From Cnuibacter physcomitrellae (lineage in GTDB: Bacteria; Actinomycetota; Actinomycetes; Actinomycetales; Microbacteriaceae): DNA of 64,000 nucleotides. The notes under the pieces are model-generated. The model saw only the letters and a list, made by a program, of their open reading frames with translations. It was not told the DNA's origin and ran no database searches. The stretch is from the NCBI RefSeq assembly GCF_014640535.1, contig NZ_BMHD01000001.1, forward strand, positions 2,296,214-2,360,213. The letters are read 5' to 3'. Each line of letters opens with the position of its first letter. Positions within the stretch are counted from its first letter, which is position 1. A program made the position numbers and the translations under genes. Positions 8,825 to 18,846 of the stretch are shown here, in pieces.

Positions 8825-9022
8825 GGCAGACTCCTTCGTCCGGGTCGGCGCGACGGTGCGCCTGCTCTCATTCTGCGAGCACCCGCCGACGCGTGTCACC
8901 GCCACGTGGCGGGACGTGCCGGGCGATCCTCCGCCAGATGGCGGTGCGCGCGCGCATCGGGACGGGGTGCCGGGGACGATGCCACGGAGGCATGACCATC
9001 CGGGCGCCCGGCCGGGGCGTGG

Positions 9023-9028
9023 CATCCT
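9023..9028 (+). promoter_or_regulatory. -10 box, probable leaderless promoter
   Basis: CATCCT ends six bases before the ATG at 9035. It departs by one base from TANNNT but keeps the leaderless spacing seen elsewhere. Confidence 0.4.
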
Positions 9029-9034
9029 GAGGGG

Positions 9035-9826
9035 ATGGCGGAGGCGGATGTGATCGGCGCGGAGAGGTCCGGGGTCGGGGTCGGGGTGATCGGCGGGCCG
9101 ACGGTGGTCATCGACCTCGCGGGGCTGCGCATCCTGGTGGACCCGACGTTCGACCCGCCCACGGACTACGGTCGGCTCGTCAAGACGGCGGGTCCGGCCG
9201 TCCAGGCGGATGCGCTGGGCGCTCTCGACCTCGTGCTCGTCAGCCACGATGAGCACGCCGACAACCTGGACGAGGCCGGCCGGGCGATCGCCGAGGCGGC
9301 TCCGATGGTCGTGACGACCCCGTCCGCGGCGACCCGCCTCGGGGAGCGCGCGACGGGCCTGCGCGCGTGGGAGTCGGTCGAGCATCCGTCGGGCCTCACC
9401 ATCACCGCGACCCCCGCGCTCCACGGCCCCGCCGACGCGATCACGCCCGAGGGGTGGGTCAACTGCGAGGTCACCGGGTTCCTCCTCGCGCACCCCGAGG
9501 CCCCCACGGTCTACATAGGTGGCGACAACGCCTCGCTCGCCGCCGTGGCGGACGTCGCCTCGCGCGTCCGGCCCGACATCGCCGTGCTCAACGGCGGCGG
9601 CGCGCACGTCCCGGCGAGGTTCGACGACCGACCGCTCACCTTCACGTCGGCCCGGGTGGCAGCGGCGGCGGAGGTGCTCCGCAGTCCGCGAGTCGTGGTC
9701 GCCCACCAGGACGGCTGGCGCCACTTCGCCGACGACGCCGCCGCGACCAGAGCCGCCTTCCTCGCCGCCGGCATCGAGGACCGCCTCGTCGAGTCGCCGC
9801 TCGGCCGCTGGGCCCTCCGCGACTGA
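9035..9826 (+). CDS. MBL-fold metallo-hydrolase
   Basis: 263 residues with the metallo-beta-lactamase fold: early strand pair (TVVIDLAGLRILVDPTF), metal-binding SHDEHADNLD, a later His in PALHGP, GGDN after a strand, and a C-terminal VVAHQDGWRHF. The core motif reads HDEHADN rather than the canonical HxHxDH, so the metal site may be modified. UlaG-like lactonases and related enzymes share this layout; substrate is not apparent. No signal peptide. Confidence 0.8.
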   Translation: MAEADVIGAERSGVGVGVIGGPTVVIDLAGLRILVDPTFDPPTDYGRLVKTAGPAVQADALGALDLVLVSHDEHADNLDEAGRAIAEAAPMVVTTPSAATRLGERATGLRAWESVEHPSGLTITATPALHGPADAITPEGWVNCEVTGFLLAHPEAPTVYIGGDNASLAAVADVASRVRPDIAVLNGGGAHVPARFDDRPLTFTSARVAAAAEVLRSPRVVVAHQDGWRHFADDAAATRAAFLAAGIEDRLVESPLGRWALRD

Positions 9827-9866
9827 ACCGCACCCGCCCTCGGCCCGCGAGTCCGGGGCGTGGGCT

Positions 9867-11075
9867 TCAGCGGACGGGCGAGGATCTCCCGGGTCGACTG
9901 ACGGAGACGACGGCGCCGACCATCACGAGGGCGCTGAGCAGGGCGGTGCCGCCGGCGGAGACGAAGGGCAGCGGCACGCCGAGCACGGGGAAGAGCCCGA
10001 GCACGACGGCGATGTTGACGAGGGATTCCCCGAGGATCCACGTCATCACCGCGCCCGTGAGCACCCTCTGGTGCATCGTCTGGGCGCCCCTGGTCATTCG
10101 GGCGAAGACGATCGCGAGCACGATGAGCAGCGCCAGGACCGTGCACGCTCCGATGAAGCCGAGGTCGTCGCCGACGATCGCGAAGATGAAGTCGGTGTCG
10201 ACGGCGGGAAGCCACGCCCACTTCTCCTTGGAGCCGCCGATGCCGGCGCCGAACACCCCGCCGTCGCTCAGCGCGTAGTAGCCGTTGAGCGTCTGGTAGC
10301 CGTCGTCACCCGGATCCGCGCTCGCCGGGTCGAGGAAGGCGCCGATGCGCGCGAGGCGGCTCGGGCGGCTGATCGCGGCGATGACGACGGCCACGGCGAT
10401 CACCCCGACGACGAGCAGGAGGTGACGCATCCGGACGCCCGCGAAGTAGAGGGCGCCGACGACAACGGCGAGGAGGATCATCGCGGTCCCGAGATCGCCG
10501 CCGAGGAGGACGAGCCCGATGGCCGCGCCCGGCACCAGGAGCGTGGGGAGGACCGCGCCGCGCATCTCTCCCAGACGCCGCTCGCGCTGGGCGAGGAACA
10601 TCGCGAGCCAGAGCACGATGCCGGCCTTGACGATCTCCGACGGCTGGAAGGTCAGCGGACCGAGCTCGAGCCAGTTGCGGTTGCCGTTGACCGTGACACC
10701 CAGCGGGGTGACCAGTGCGAGGAGCTGCAGCGCGCATCCGACGAGCAGGACGGGACCGGACAGACGCGCCCACAGCGTCGCGGGCATCCGGGCCGCGAGG
10801 AGCATGAGCGGCACCCCGACCGCCGCGAAGGAGGCCTGCCGCAGGAAGACGGTGAACGAGTCGCCCGAGTCGATGCGTGAGTCCACCGAGGAGGCGGACA
10901 GCACCATGACCAGGCCGAACATCACGAGGAAGAGCACCACCGCCAGCAGCACGGCCGCGTCGGCGGAGAGCCTGCGCGGGAGCGGCGCGAGGAGCACCCG
11001 CACGATCCTCGGGGCGACCGCCGCCCGGGACGGTCGGTCTGCGTCGGGCAGCGGAGTCGTCACGACTGCGAGCAT
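9867..11075 (-). CDS. ftsW: FtsW/RodA/SpoVE-family SEDS peptidoglycan polymerase
   Basis: 402 residues with about ten membrane helices. Family signatures include FGLVMVLSASS in the first helix, GNRNWLELGPLTFQPSEIVK (the extracellular W..LG....QPSE motif), GGSKEKWAWLPAVDTDFIF, and the late PFVSAGGTALL. SEDS proteins polymerise lipid II with a partner class b PBP. It lies outside any dcw cluster (no mur or ftsQZ genes nearby), so it may be an extra copy working in sporulation-like, septal or repair synthesis. RodA cannot be fully excluded. Confidence 0.9.
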   Translation of the reverse strand: MLAVVTTPLPDADRPSRAAVAPRIVRVLLAPLPRRLSADAAVLLAVVLFLVMFGLVMVLSASSVDSRIDSGDSFTVFLRQASFAAVGVPLMLLAARMPATLWARLSGPVLLVGCALQLLALVTPLGVTVNGNRNWLELGPLTFQPSEIVKAGIVLWLAMFLAQRERRLGEMRGAVLPTLLVPGAAIGLVLLGGDLGTAMILLAVVVGALYFAGVRMRHLLLVVGVIAVAVVIAAISRPSRLARIGAFLDPASADPGDDGYQTLNGYYALSDGGVFGAGIGGSKEKWAWLPAVDTDFIFAIVGDDLGFIGACTVLALLIVLAIVFARMTRGAQTMHQRVLTGAVMTWILGESLVNIAVVLGLFPVLGVPLPFVSAGGTALLSALVMVGAVVSVSRPGRSSPVR

Positions 11076-11274
11076 GCGGGGTCGCAGTCGCGCGGGGTCC
11101 GACGACGCTCGCGACGGTGGGCGGATTCACGGCGGGCTCATAGCCCCGCGGCGACGGTCGGCGTGGACCGGACTGTGTGCCTTGCTTCGCTCGGACGCTC
11201 GGTACTGTGTGACGACGGAACACGACGCGGAGGCAGCGGCCGAGCCGGCAGCCGACAGAGGAAGGACGAGGACA

Positions 11275-11532
11275 GTGGACCGGATGCTCCTGGCGAGAGC
11301 CGACGAGATCGTCGCCTCGCTCTCCCCCGGCAAGCGCGAGACCGTGCGCGAGATCGTCATCAACTCGGTGCACCGCGGAGCGGTCGATCCGAGCGCCCGG
11401 AGATTCCTCACGGCCGCGAGCGGCGGCCCCGAGCTGGCGGACATCCTCGCCGCAGCCCTCGATTCGTCCGCGGCCGGTGCCGTGAGCGCTGAGGGAGGAC
11501 CTCGGTCGGAGCTGGGGCCCGCCGCGAGCTGA
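11275..11532 (+). CDS. Small helical hypothetical protein
   Basis: 85 residues from a GTG with GAGG shortly upstream; ATG at 11284 is an alternative. The sequence is amphipathic-helical (LLARADEIVASLSPGKRETVREIVINSVHRG) with no membrane segment. It is transcribed divergently from the ftsW gene across a gap of about 200 bases that holds the promoters of both. The family is not recognised. Confidence 0.5.
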   Translation: MDRMLLARADEIVASLSPGKRETVREIVINSVHRGAVDPSARRFLTAASGGPELADILAAALDSSAAGAVSAEGGPRSELGPAAS

Positions 11533-11694
11533 GCCCGCCGCGGGTTCCGCCCGCTGTGCGCGCGATCGAGCAGACCTGGGCGACGTGAGCGCGCTGCGCG
11601 GGCGCATCCCGCGGGTCAGCCCGGCACGGACGTTGACGGGAGGGCGTCCGGGGGTGGAGTCTGGAGGGGACGCTGACACTCGAACGGGGGGCCC

Positions 11695-12048
11695 GTGTAC
11701 GTCATCTTCTCCTTCCTGCTGCTCGCGCTGACGATCGGCGCGCTGGTCGACATCATCAGGCGCGACGAAGGGCAGATCAAGCATCTGCCGAAGGTCGTCT
11801 GGGTGCTGCTGGTCGTGTTCCTGCCGATGATCGGCACGGTGCTCTGGTTCACGATCGGTCGCGAGTACGACCGGCGGCCGACCGAGAACGTCAGCTTCGG
11901 CGATCCCCGCCGCTGGCACCGGGAACCGCCGCCCTCGCCCGCGGCGGGCCCGGCGCGCGACACCCGCTCGACCGAGGAGCAGCTCGCCGAGCTGGAGCGC
12001 GAGATCGAGTACTACGACAAGCTCCGCCGCCCCGACCAGACCCCCTGA
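11695..12048 (+). CDS. PLDc_N-domain small membrane protein
   Basis: 117 residues from a GTG start. Two hydrophobic helices (about residues 2-18 and 34-52) flank a DIIRRDEGQIKHLPKVVWVLL loop, which is the phospholipase-D N-terminal (cardiolipin-synthase-like) two-helix module found alone in many actinobacteria. A polar, charged tail follows, ending in a short coiled segment (EEQLAELEREIEYYDKL). No catalytic domain is present, so no enzymatic role is implied. It ends five bases before the convergent acs gene. Confidence 0.75.
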   Translation: MYVIFSFLLLALTIGALVDIIRRDEGQIKHLPKVVWVLLVVFLPMIGTVLWFTIGREYDRRPTENVSFGDPRRWHREPPPSPAAGPARDTRSTEEQLAELEREIEYYDKLRRPDQTP

Positions 12049-12052
12049 CGGC

Positions 12053-14038
<1,986 letters not shown>

Positions 14039-14148
14039 TTGTGACCTCCTCGTCAAAGTGCCGCCGACGATCTAGGCTGTCGACGTCTCGCGTGCCAGCC
14101 ATCTTCGCCACGATGATAGGTCACCAGTAGGTTCCAAAGGCGGTAACC

Positions 14149-14982
14149 ATGGATCTCACCACGATGCGCCCCGACGACGCGGCGCTGCTACAGCAGGCCA
14201 CCAGGATGGTCCGGGATCAGACCGGGCTCTCGGTCGCCTTCGGCGGGCTCCGAGGCGCGCGCAGCATCCGGGTGTCGGCCGTCTCGGGTGCACCTCTCCG
14301 ACGGCTCACGAGCATCGACGTCCGCCCCGCTCGTGGTCTGGGCGGGCTCGCCTGGGTCTCGGGACAGCCCGCCGTCGTCCGTGACTACGGGAGGGCGGAG
14401 GGGATCACCCACGACTTCGACGCCCAGATCCTCGGCGAGGGGATCGCCTCGCTCGCCGTGGCCCCCATCGTCGTCGACCTCCAGGTCCGCGGCCTCCTCT
14501 ACGCGGGCAGCCGCGAGTCGGGCTCGCTGGACTCCACGATGGCGTCGCTCACGAGGGTGGCGTCGTCCGTCGCTCAGGAGCTCCGCGTCCGCGACCTCGT
14601 CGACGAGCGGGTGCAGCTGCGGATGCGGAAGGCCGTCGTCGACGACCCCGCTCCCGACCTCCGCGGTGCCCTGCTCCGGATCGCCGCGGAGACGCGGGAC
14701 CCCGACACCGCCCGTGCGCTCGAGGAGCTGCTCGGCTCGGCGGACGCGGCCCCGTCGTCGGAGGCCGAGCTGACGAGACGCCAGCGGGACGTCCTCGCCC
14801 TGGTCGCGTACGGGCTCACCAACGCGCAGATCGGAGCCAGGCTGAGCCTGTCGGAGGTCACGGTGAAGAGCTACCTGCGCGCGATCATGTCCCGGCTGTC
14901 GGTGCGCACGCGCGGCCAGGCCGTGATCGAGGCCCGGCGGCTCGGGCTCCTGCGCCCGTCCCCCCTCGACCCCGCCTCCTGA
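14149..14982 (+). CDS. GAF-LuxR transcriptional regulator, RamA-like
   Basis: 277 residues: an N-terminal GAF-like sensor domain (about 10-150) and a C-terminal LuxR/GerE helix-turn-helix (about 205-268; LTRRQRDVLALVAYGLTNAQIGARLSLSEVTVKSYL). Size, domain order and divergent position next to acs match RamA, the LuxR-type regulator of acetate metabolism in Corynebacterium; control of acs is therefore inferred. The 110-base gap to acs holds an imperfect palindrome just before the ATG (GGTTCC...GGTAACC) that could be its site. Confidence 0.8.
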   Translation: MDLTTMRPDDAALLQQATRMVRDQTGLSVAFGGLRGARSIRVSAVSGAPLRRLTSIDVRPARGLGGLAWVSGQPAVVRDYGRAEGITHDFDAQILGEGIASLAVAPIVVDLQVRGLLYAGSRESGSLDSTMASLTRVASSVAQELRVRDLVDERVQLRMRKAVVDDPAPDLRGALLRIAAETRDPDTARALEELLGSADAAPSSEAELTRRQRDVLALVAYGLTNAQIGARLSLSEVTVKSYLRAIMSRLSVRTRGQAVIEARRLGLLRPSPLDPAS

Positions 14983-15000
14983 TCCGTCAGGGGTACGGGC

Positions 15001-15035
15001 TCACCACGGGGCGCGGGGTCACCACGGGGCGCGGG
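15001..15035. repeat. 18-base tandem duplication across a stop codon
   Basis: Two adjacent copies of an 18-base unit beginning TCACCACGGGG (15001-15018 and 15019-15035, 17 bases matching). The second copy encodes the last codons and stop of the SDR gene on the minus strand, so the gene's end has been duplicated downstream. Confidence 0.7.
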
Positions 15036-15777
15036 TGCCGTCCCAGGACCAGAGCGCTCCCGTCGGGCCGTCGTCCGGGAGCAGGGCGAGACGCACGGCG
15101 CCCGTGGCGGCCTCCGCCGGGTCGCCGCCGACCGACATCCCCGGGACGAGGTTCGTGGCGCGCAGACCCGGGGCCAGCGCGTTCACCTTGAAGCCCTCTC
15201 CCAACGCCTGCGCGGTGAGGAGGGTGACGGCGTTGACGGCCGTCTTCGAGCTCCGGTAGGCCAGTCCGCCGCCCTTCACCCGCTCCCAGTCGAACTGCGG
15301 ATTCGGTCCGCTGTTCCAGACGAGCGAGCCGGTGCCGCTCGACACGTTCACGATCCGCGGATGCGCAGACCGCCGCAGGGCGGGGAGGAACGCCTGCGTC
15401 ACGGCGACGAGCCCGAACACGTTGGTCTCGTAGGCGGTGCGCAGCTGCTCCAGAGACGTCCCGGTGATGTCCTCCGCGCCCGGGTTCACCCCGGCGTTGT
15501 TGACGAGGATGTCCAGGTCTCCCACCTGCTCCGCCGCGGCCTCGATCGAGGTCGGCTCCGTGACGTCGATCCGGAGCGAGCGCGCCCCGTCGCCGAGCCG
15601 CGCGGCGGCCTCTCGCCCCTTCTCGGCGTCGCGGGCGCCCATCCAGACGGTCACGCCGCGCTCGACGAGCTGCCGCGCCACCTCGAGCCCGATCCCGCTG
15701 TTCGCTCCGGTGACGAGGGCGACGGTCCCTGGCGCGGGGGCCGTCAGCTGCTCCGGAAGGCGTGTCGTGTCGGTCAT
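15019..15777 (-). CDS. Short-chain dehydrogenase/reductase
   Basis: 252 residues. The cofactor motif TGANSGIG near the N-terminus, NNAG strand end, catalytic Ser in NVSSGTGS and YRSSK (YxxxK) are all intact, as in classical NAD(P)-dependent SDRs. GGAGG five bases upstream supports the ATG at 15777 over an earlier in-frame ATG. The TetR gene is divergent and two matching palindromes fill the shared gap, so the enzyme is probably induced by the TetR ligand. Substrate unknown. Confidence 0.88.
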   Translation of the reverse strand: MTDTTRLPEQLTAPAPGTVALVTGANSGIGLEVARQLVERGVTVWMGARDAEKGREAAARLGDGARSLRIDVTEPTSIEAAAEQVGDLDILVNNAGVNPGAEDITGTSLEQLRTAYETNVFGLVAVTQAFLPALRRSAHPRIVNVSSGTGSLVWNSGPNPQFDWERVKGGGLAYRSSKTAVNAVTLLTAQALGEGFKVNALAPGLRATNLVPGMSVGGDPAEAATGAVRLALLPDDGPTGALWSWDGTRAPW

Positions 15778-15788
15778 GCAGTCCTCCA

Positions 15789-15810
15789 ACTCCAACGTTT
15801 CGGTTGGAGT
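15789..15810. promoter_or_regulatory. TetR operator 1 (SDR side)
   Basis: Perfect inverted repeat ACTCCAAC-GTTTCG-GTTGGAGT, 22 bases. It overlaps a minus-strand TAAACT box (15808-15813) that fits the SDR promoter. Confidence 0.8.
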
Positions 15811-15829
15811 TTACGCTCGTTCTGCGGAA

Positions 15830-15851
15830 ACTCCAACCGCAGCGTTGGTAT
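15830..15851. promoter_or_regulatory. TetR operator 2 (regulator side)
   Basis: Same geometry as operator 1: ACTCCAAC, six-base spacer, GTTGGTAT (six of eight right-arm bases match). It overlaps the TATCGT -10 box at 15849-15854, six bases before the TetR start, so autorepression is expected. Confidence 0.75.
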
Positions 15852-15860
15852 CGTGGACGG

Positions 15861-16457
15861 ATGGCCTGGGATGTGGAGGGAACGCGGCGACGCCTCCGCG
15901 AGGCCGCGCTCGCCGAGTTCGCGGCGCACGGGTTCGACGGCACGACGGTCGCCGCCATCGCGGCGCGATCCGGGGTGAACAAGGAGCGCCTCTACAGCTA
16001 CTACGGCGACAAGAAGGCACTCTGGGACCTCGTGCTCACGGAGGAGCTCGAGCGCCTCGCCACCGCGGTCGAGCTCTCGGGCGCCGGGTTGGACGACATC
16101 GGCGAGTTCGCCGGTGCGACCTACGACTACCACGCCGCTCATCCCGAGCTCGGCCGACTGCTGCAGTGGGAGGGCCTGCAGGACGGCCCTCCCGCGCGGG
16201 CCGACATCCGCACGCAGCACTACCGCGAGAAGATCGCGCGGTTCGCCGCCGCCCAGGACGAGGGGCTGATCGACCCGGACATCGACCCCGGCCACCTCGC
16301 GTTCTCGCTCATCGCCCTCGCGGCCTGGTGGCAGACCGTGCCGCAGCTGGCGGAGATGATCACGGGCGCCGGCCCCACCGACGAGCACGAGCGCGCCGCC
16401 CGCCGGCGCTTCGTCGTCGAGGCCGCGAAGCGCCTCGCCGCCCCGCGTCGAGCCTGA
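15861..16457 (+). CDS. TetR-family regulator
   Basis: 198 residues. The N-terminal helix-turn-helix reads LREAALAEFAAHGFDGTTVAAIAARSGVNKERLYSYYGDK; the remainder is the ligand-binding helical domain with a TetR_C-like WWQTVPQLAEM segment. TATCGT six bases upstream of the ATG predicts a leaderless message. It is divergent from the SDR gene and almost certainly controls it through the two 22-base palindromes between them. The ligand is unknown. Confidence 0.88.
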   Translation: MAWDVEGTRRRLREAALAEFAAHGFDGTTVAAIAARSGVNKERLYSYYGDKKALWDLVLTEELERLATAVELSGAGLDDIGEFAGATYDYHAAHPELGRLLQWEGLQDGPPARADIRTQHYREKIARFAAAQDEGLIDPDIDPGHLAFSLIALAAWWQTVPQLAEMITGAGPTDEHERAARRRFVVEAAKRLAAPRRA

Positions 16458-16534
16458 GATCGGTACTCCTCTTGCGGGTCAGGTGCGAGACGCGAGAGCC
16501 TCTACGAGAGGCCTGACCGCATCGGAGGTGGACC

Positions 16535-17161
16535 ATGGCGACGGTGGTGTCGTCGGCGACGATGTCGCTCGACGGGTTCATCGCGCGGGACGACGACTCG
16601 GTCGGCGCGCTGTTCGACTGGTACTCCGCGGGTGACGTCGAGGTCCCCAGCGCGAACCCGGACGTCCGCTTCCGCCTGACGCCGACCAGCGCTGAGTTCT
16701 GGCGCGCCTGGACGTCGCAGGTCGGAGCACTGGTCGTCGGCCGTCGCCTCTTCGACATCACCCGCGGATGGGGTGGGCGGCATCCGCTCGGAGTACCCGT
16801 CGTCGTGCTCACGCACACGCCTCCCGAGGACTGGTCTCCGGCAGGCGCGGAGGACTTCCGCTTCGTGACCAGCGGCATCCGGGAGGCGATCGCGGCCGCG
16901 TCGGAGATCGCGGGTGACGGCGTCGTCGCCGTCGCGGCCGGCACCGTCGCCGGGCAGGCGCTCCAGGCCGGTCTCCTCGACGCCGTCGCGATCGATCTCG
17001 CACCCGTCGTGCTCGGCAGCGGTCGACGCTACTTCGGCGACGTCGACCCCGGCACGGCCCTCCTGCGCGACCCCGACGTCGTCGTCGCCCCCGGGGTCAC
17101 CCACCTCGTCTACCGCCTCCGGCCCTCCGCCGAGGAGGACGCGGCCGCGGGGGTCAGATGA
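16535..17161 (+). CDS. Dihydrofolate-reductase-fold (RibD C-terminal) family protein
   Basis: 208 residues. SATMSLDGFIARDDDSVG at the N-terminus, VVGRRLFDITRGWGG in the middle and the AGTVAGQALQAGLLDAVAIDLAPVVLGSGRRYF block near the C-terminus are typical of the stand-alone RibD_C/DHFR-like reductases common in actinobacteria. They bind NADPH; most are uncharacterised and none of the riboflavin genes are nearby, so a role in riboflavin synthesis is unlikely. GGAGG precedes the ATG. It overlaps the convergent gene by eight bases. Confidence 0.85.
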   Translation: MATVVSSATMSLDGFIARDDDSVGALFDWYSAGDVEVPSANPDVRFRLTPTSAEFWRAWTSQVGALVVGRRLFDITRGWGGRHPLGVPVVVLTHTPPEDWSPAGAEDFRFVTSGIREAIAAASEIAGDGVVAVAAGTVAGQALQAGLLDAVAIDLAPVVLGSGRRYFGDVDPGTALLRDPDVVVAPGVTHLVYRLRPSAEEDAAAGVR

Positions 17162-17510
17162 TCCACAGGCTCATCCCGTGGTGGATCGTGAAGGACTCGT
17201 AGGGCCCGAGATCGTCGATCGCACGGACCTCGGTGCCGTCGTCGAACACCAGCGTGAGGCTCGTCGGAGGGTCGACCCGCACCGAGACGACGGTGCGAGC
17301 GAGCAGGTCGAGGAGCGGGCGCGCGACGTCCCTCGCGTCGGTCACCACCACTTCCGGCACACCGGCCGCGGCGACCCCGATCTCGCCCTCGATCTGGATC
17401 GACACCTCGCCGTCGAAGGAGAGCGCCACCTGATACCGGCCGTACGTGACGGCGTCGAGACGACGCCCCTCGAAGAAGGCGAACGACTCATCGGCGGGCA
17501 CTCCGTACAC
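17154..17510 (-). CDS. DUF6188-like hypothetical protein
   Basis: 118 residues from GTG 17510; the longer reading to 17705 is shadow of the opposite gene. The pattern (FEGRRLDAVTYGRYQVALSFDGEVSIQIEG, then a C-terminal LTLVFDDGTEVRAIDD) resembles the small beta-rich proteins grouped as DUF6188; this match is from memory. TATCCT seven bases upstream predicts a leaderless start, back to back with another leaderless gene at 17565. Confidence 0.65.
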   Translation of the reverse strand: MYGVPADESFAFFEGRRLDAVTYGRYQVALSFDGEVSIQIEGEIGVAAAGVPEVVVTDARDVARPLLDLLARTVVSVRVDPPTSLTLVFDDGTEVRAIDDLGPYESFTIHHGMSLWII

Positions 17511-17517
17511 GACGATC

Positions 17518-17523
17518 AGGATA
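17518..17523 (-). promoter_or_regulatory. -10 box, leaderless promoter
   Basis: TATCCT on the minus strand, seven bases before GTG 17510. Confidence 0.5.
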
Positions 17524-17552
17524 GATGCGCGCCAGAGCCGCCGCGCGGAGAG

Positions 17553-17558
17553 TAGCTT
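17553..17558 (+). promoter_or_regulatory. -10 box, leaderless promoter
   Basis: TAGCTT, six bases before ATG 17565. With the box at 17518-17523 it makes a compact divergent pair of leaderless promoters. Confidence 0.55.
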
Positions 17559-17564
17559 GTCCGC

Positions 17565-18077
17565 ATGAGCGGTCCCGCGGTGCATGGATTCGGGTCGCCC
17601 GGTCCGTCCGGCCATCTGGTGATCACCGATGGCCCCGAGGCGGGCACGATCCGGTTCGACGTCGAGCTGGACAGGAACCTCGGTGGGATCTGGCCACGAC
17701 TCCATGCGGTGGTCATCTATCGGCCCGATCCTGCGGGGGGCCTGATCGTCAGGAACGAACCGGTGCGACGCGTCGCTGCATACCGAGGCCGGTCGACCCT
17801 GGGCTACTCGGCCGAACAGGATCCCGAGGTCCGCCGTCTCACGGCGGACGCGTTGCGGGGACGGCTCAGACGACTCGGCGTGAGCGGCGACGTCACCCTC
17901 TCCGCAATCGACACCTCAGTGGAGACCGGCGAGGCCTTCGGGCGCGTCGTGGGCGAGCTCATGGGAGCCCTCATCGCGGATCACCTGAACGGCAGGGATC
18001 TCCGCTTCGAGGAAGCGGCGCGGAACGCCCTCGATGACGCGACTCGTCGCAAGGGATCCGTCGGCGGAGCCCCGTAG
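17565..18077 (+). CDS. Hypothetical soluble protein
   Basis: 170 residues, no signal peptide or membrane helix. The N-terminal half appears beta-rich (HLVITDGPEAGTIRFDVELD) and the C-terminal half helical (EAFGRVVGELMGALIADHLNGRDLRFEEAARNALDD). The ATG follows a leaderless -10 box. I do not recognise the family. About 200 bases with no convincing gene follow before the next minus-strand gene. Confidence 0.55.
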   Translation: MSGPAVHGFGSPGPSGHLVITDGPEAGTIRFDVELDRNLGGIWPRLHAVVIYRPDPAGGLIVRNEPVRRVAAYRGRSTLGYSAEQDPEVRRLTADALRGRLRRLGVSGDVTLSAIDTSVETGEAFGRVVGELMGALIADHLNGRDLRFEEAARNALDDATRRKGSVGGAP

Positions 18078-18275
18078 ACAGGGGCGCACGTGAGGCAGGG
18101 GGATCGGAGTCGGGTGGGGCCGTGCTGGGCAGAACAGGAGCGAAGATCCGCGCCAGTTCACCGAGGGCGGCGCTCCGCGACCGAGACCTCACGTACCGCA
18201 AGCCGGAGGAGGAGACGATCTATCTCGTCGGGCTCGCGGGCGGACCAGCCGATCGCGCCGGTCGGCGCGGTGGGG

Positions 18276-18713
18276 TCAGGTCGGCGAGCCGGCGGTGCCC
18301 GGCCGGGTCGGGAGCACGAACTCGCCGGTCGGTCCGGGGTTGACCGCGACCTCCCAGCGGAACCCGTCGGGGTCCGAGAAGTACCCCGAGTACCCGCCCC
18401 ACTCCCGGGTGCGGCCGGCGCTCACCGGGGCGCCGAGCCGTGCCGCTTCGTCGAGGACGGCGTCGACCTCTGCGGGCGTCGCCAGGTTGTGGGCGAGGGT
18501 GATCGGGGCGACCCCGGATGCGGGGGCCTCACCGATCTCGGCCGTGAACCCGTCCACGGACCACAGCGACAGGATCACCCGCTCAGCCACCGGCAGCATC
18601 AGCACGTCGTCGCCGACGAAGATCGGCTCCCACCCCAGCCCGTCCACGTAGAAGGCATGGCTGCGCCTCGGATCGGCTACGGCGAGCGTGATGAAGCTGA
18701 CGCGCTGTTCCAT
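18276..18713 (-). CDS. VOC-superfamily (glyoxalase-fold) protein
   Basis: 145 residues: VSFITLAVADPRRSHAFYVDGLGWEP at the N-terminus, ITLAHNL in the middle, and YSGYFSDPDGFRWEVAVNP near the end, the classic two-module VOC layout with a final metal-ligand Glu. Lactoylglutathione-lyase-like names are often given to this group, but the substrate cannot be read from sequence. It lies downstream of a strong hairpin that separates it from the upstream minus-strand gene, so it probably has its own promoter. Confidence 0.82.
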   Translation of the reverse strand: MEQRVSFITLAVADPRRSHAFYVDGLGWEPIFVGDDVLMLPVAERVILSLWSVDGFTAEIGEAPASGVAPITLAHNLATPAEVDAVLDEAARLGAPVSAGRTREWGGYSGYFSDPDGFRWEVAVNPGPTGEFVLPTRPGTAGSPT

Positions 18714-18766
18714 GCGGAGAGCCTGTCACAGACCCCCGACAGACCCCAGCGGCTCGTCGGAGCTCG

Positions 18767-18824
18767 TCGACTGCTCACTTCTGCGTGCATCTTCCTGCGG
18801 AAGGCACCAGAAGTGAGCAGTCGA
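18767..18824. terminator. Long near-perfect hairpin between two minus-strand genes
   Basis: A perfect 17-base inverted repeat (18767-18783 with 18808-18824; arms TCGACTGCTCACTTCTG and its complement) continues inward through GTGC/GCAC and CTTCC/GGAAG with two small bulges and a three-base loop. It starts 23 bases after the stop of the proline-rich membrane protein gene, so it may terminate that transcript. No U-tract follows. It could also be a dispersed palindromic repeat. Confidence 0.7.
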
Positions 18825-18846
18825 GAGACCAGCGCTGCAGGCTACG

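Noticed and set aside
18122-18343. 73-codon plus-strand frame in the gap after 18077
   Set aside because: Overlaps the VOC gene, no family likeness and no clear ribosome binding site.
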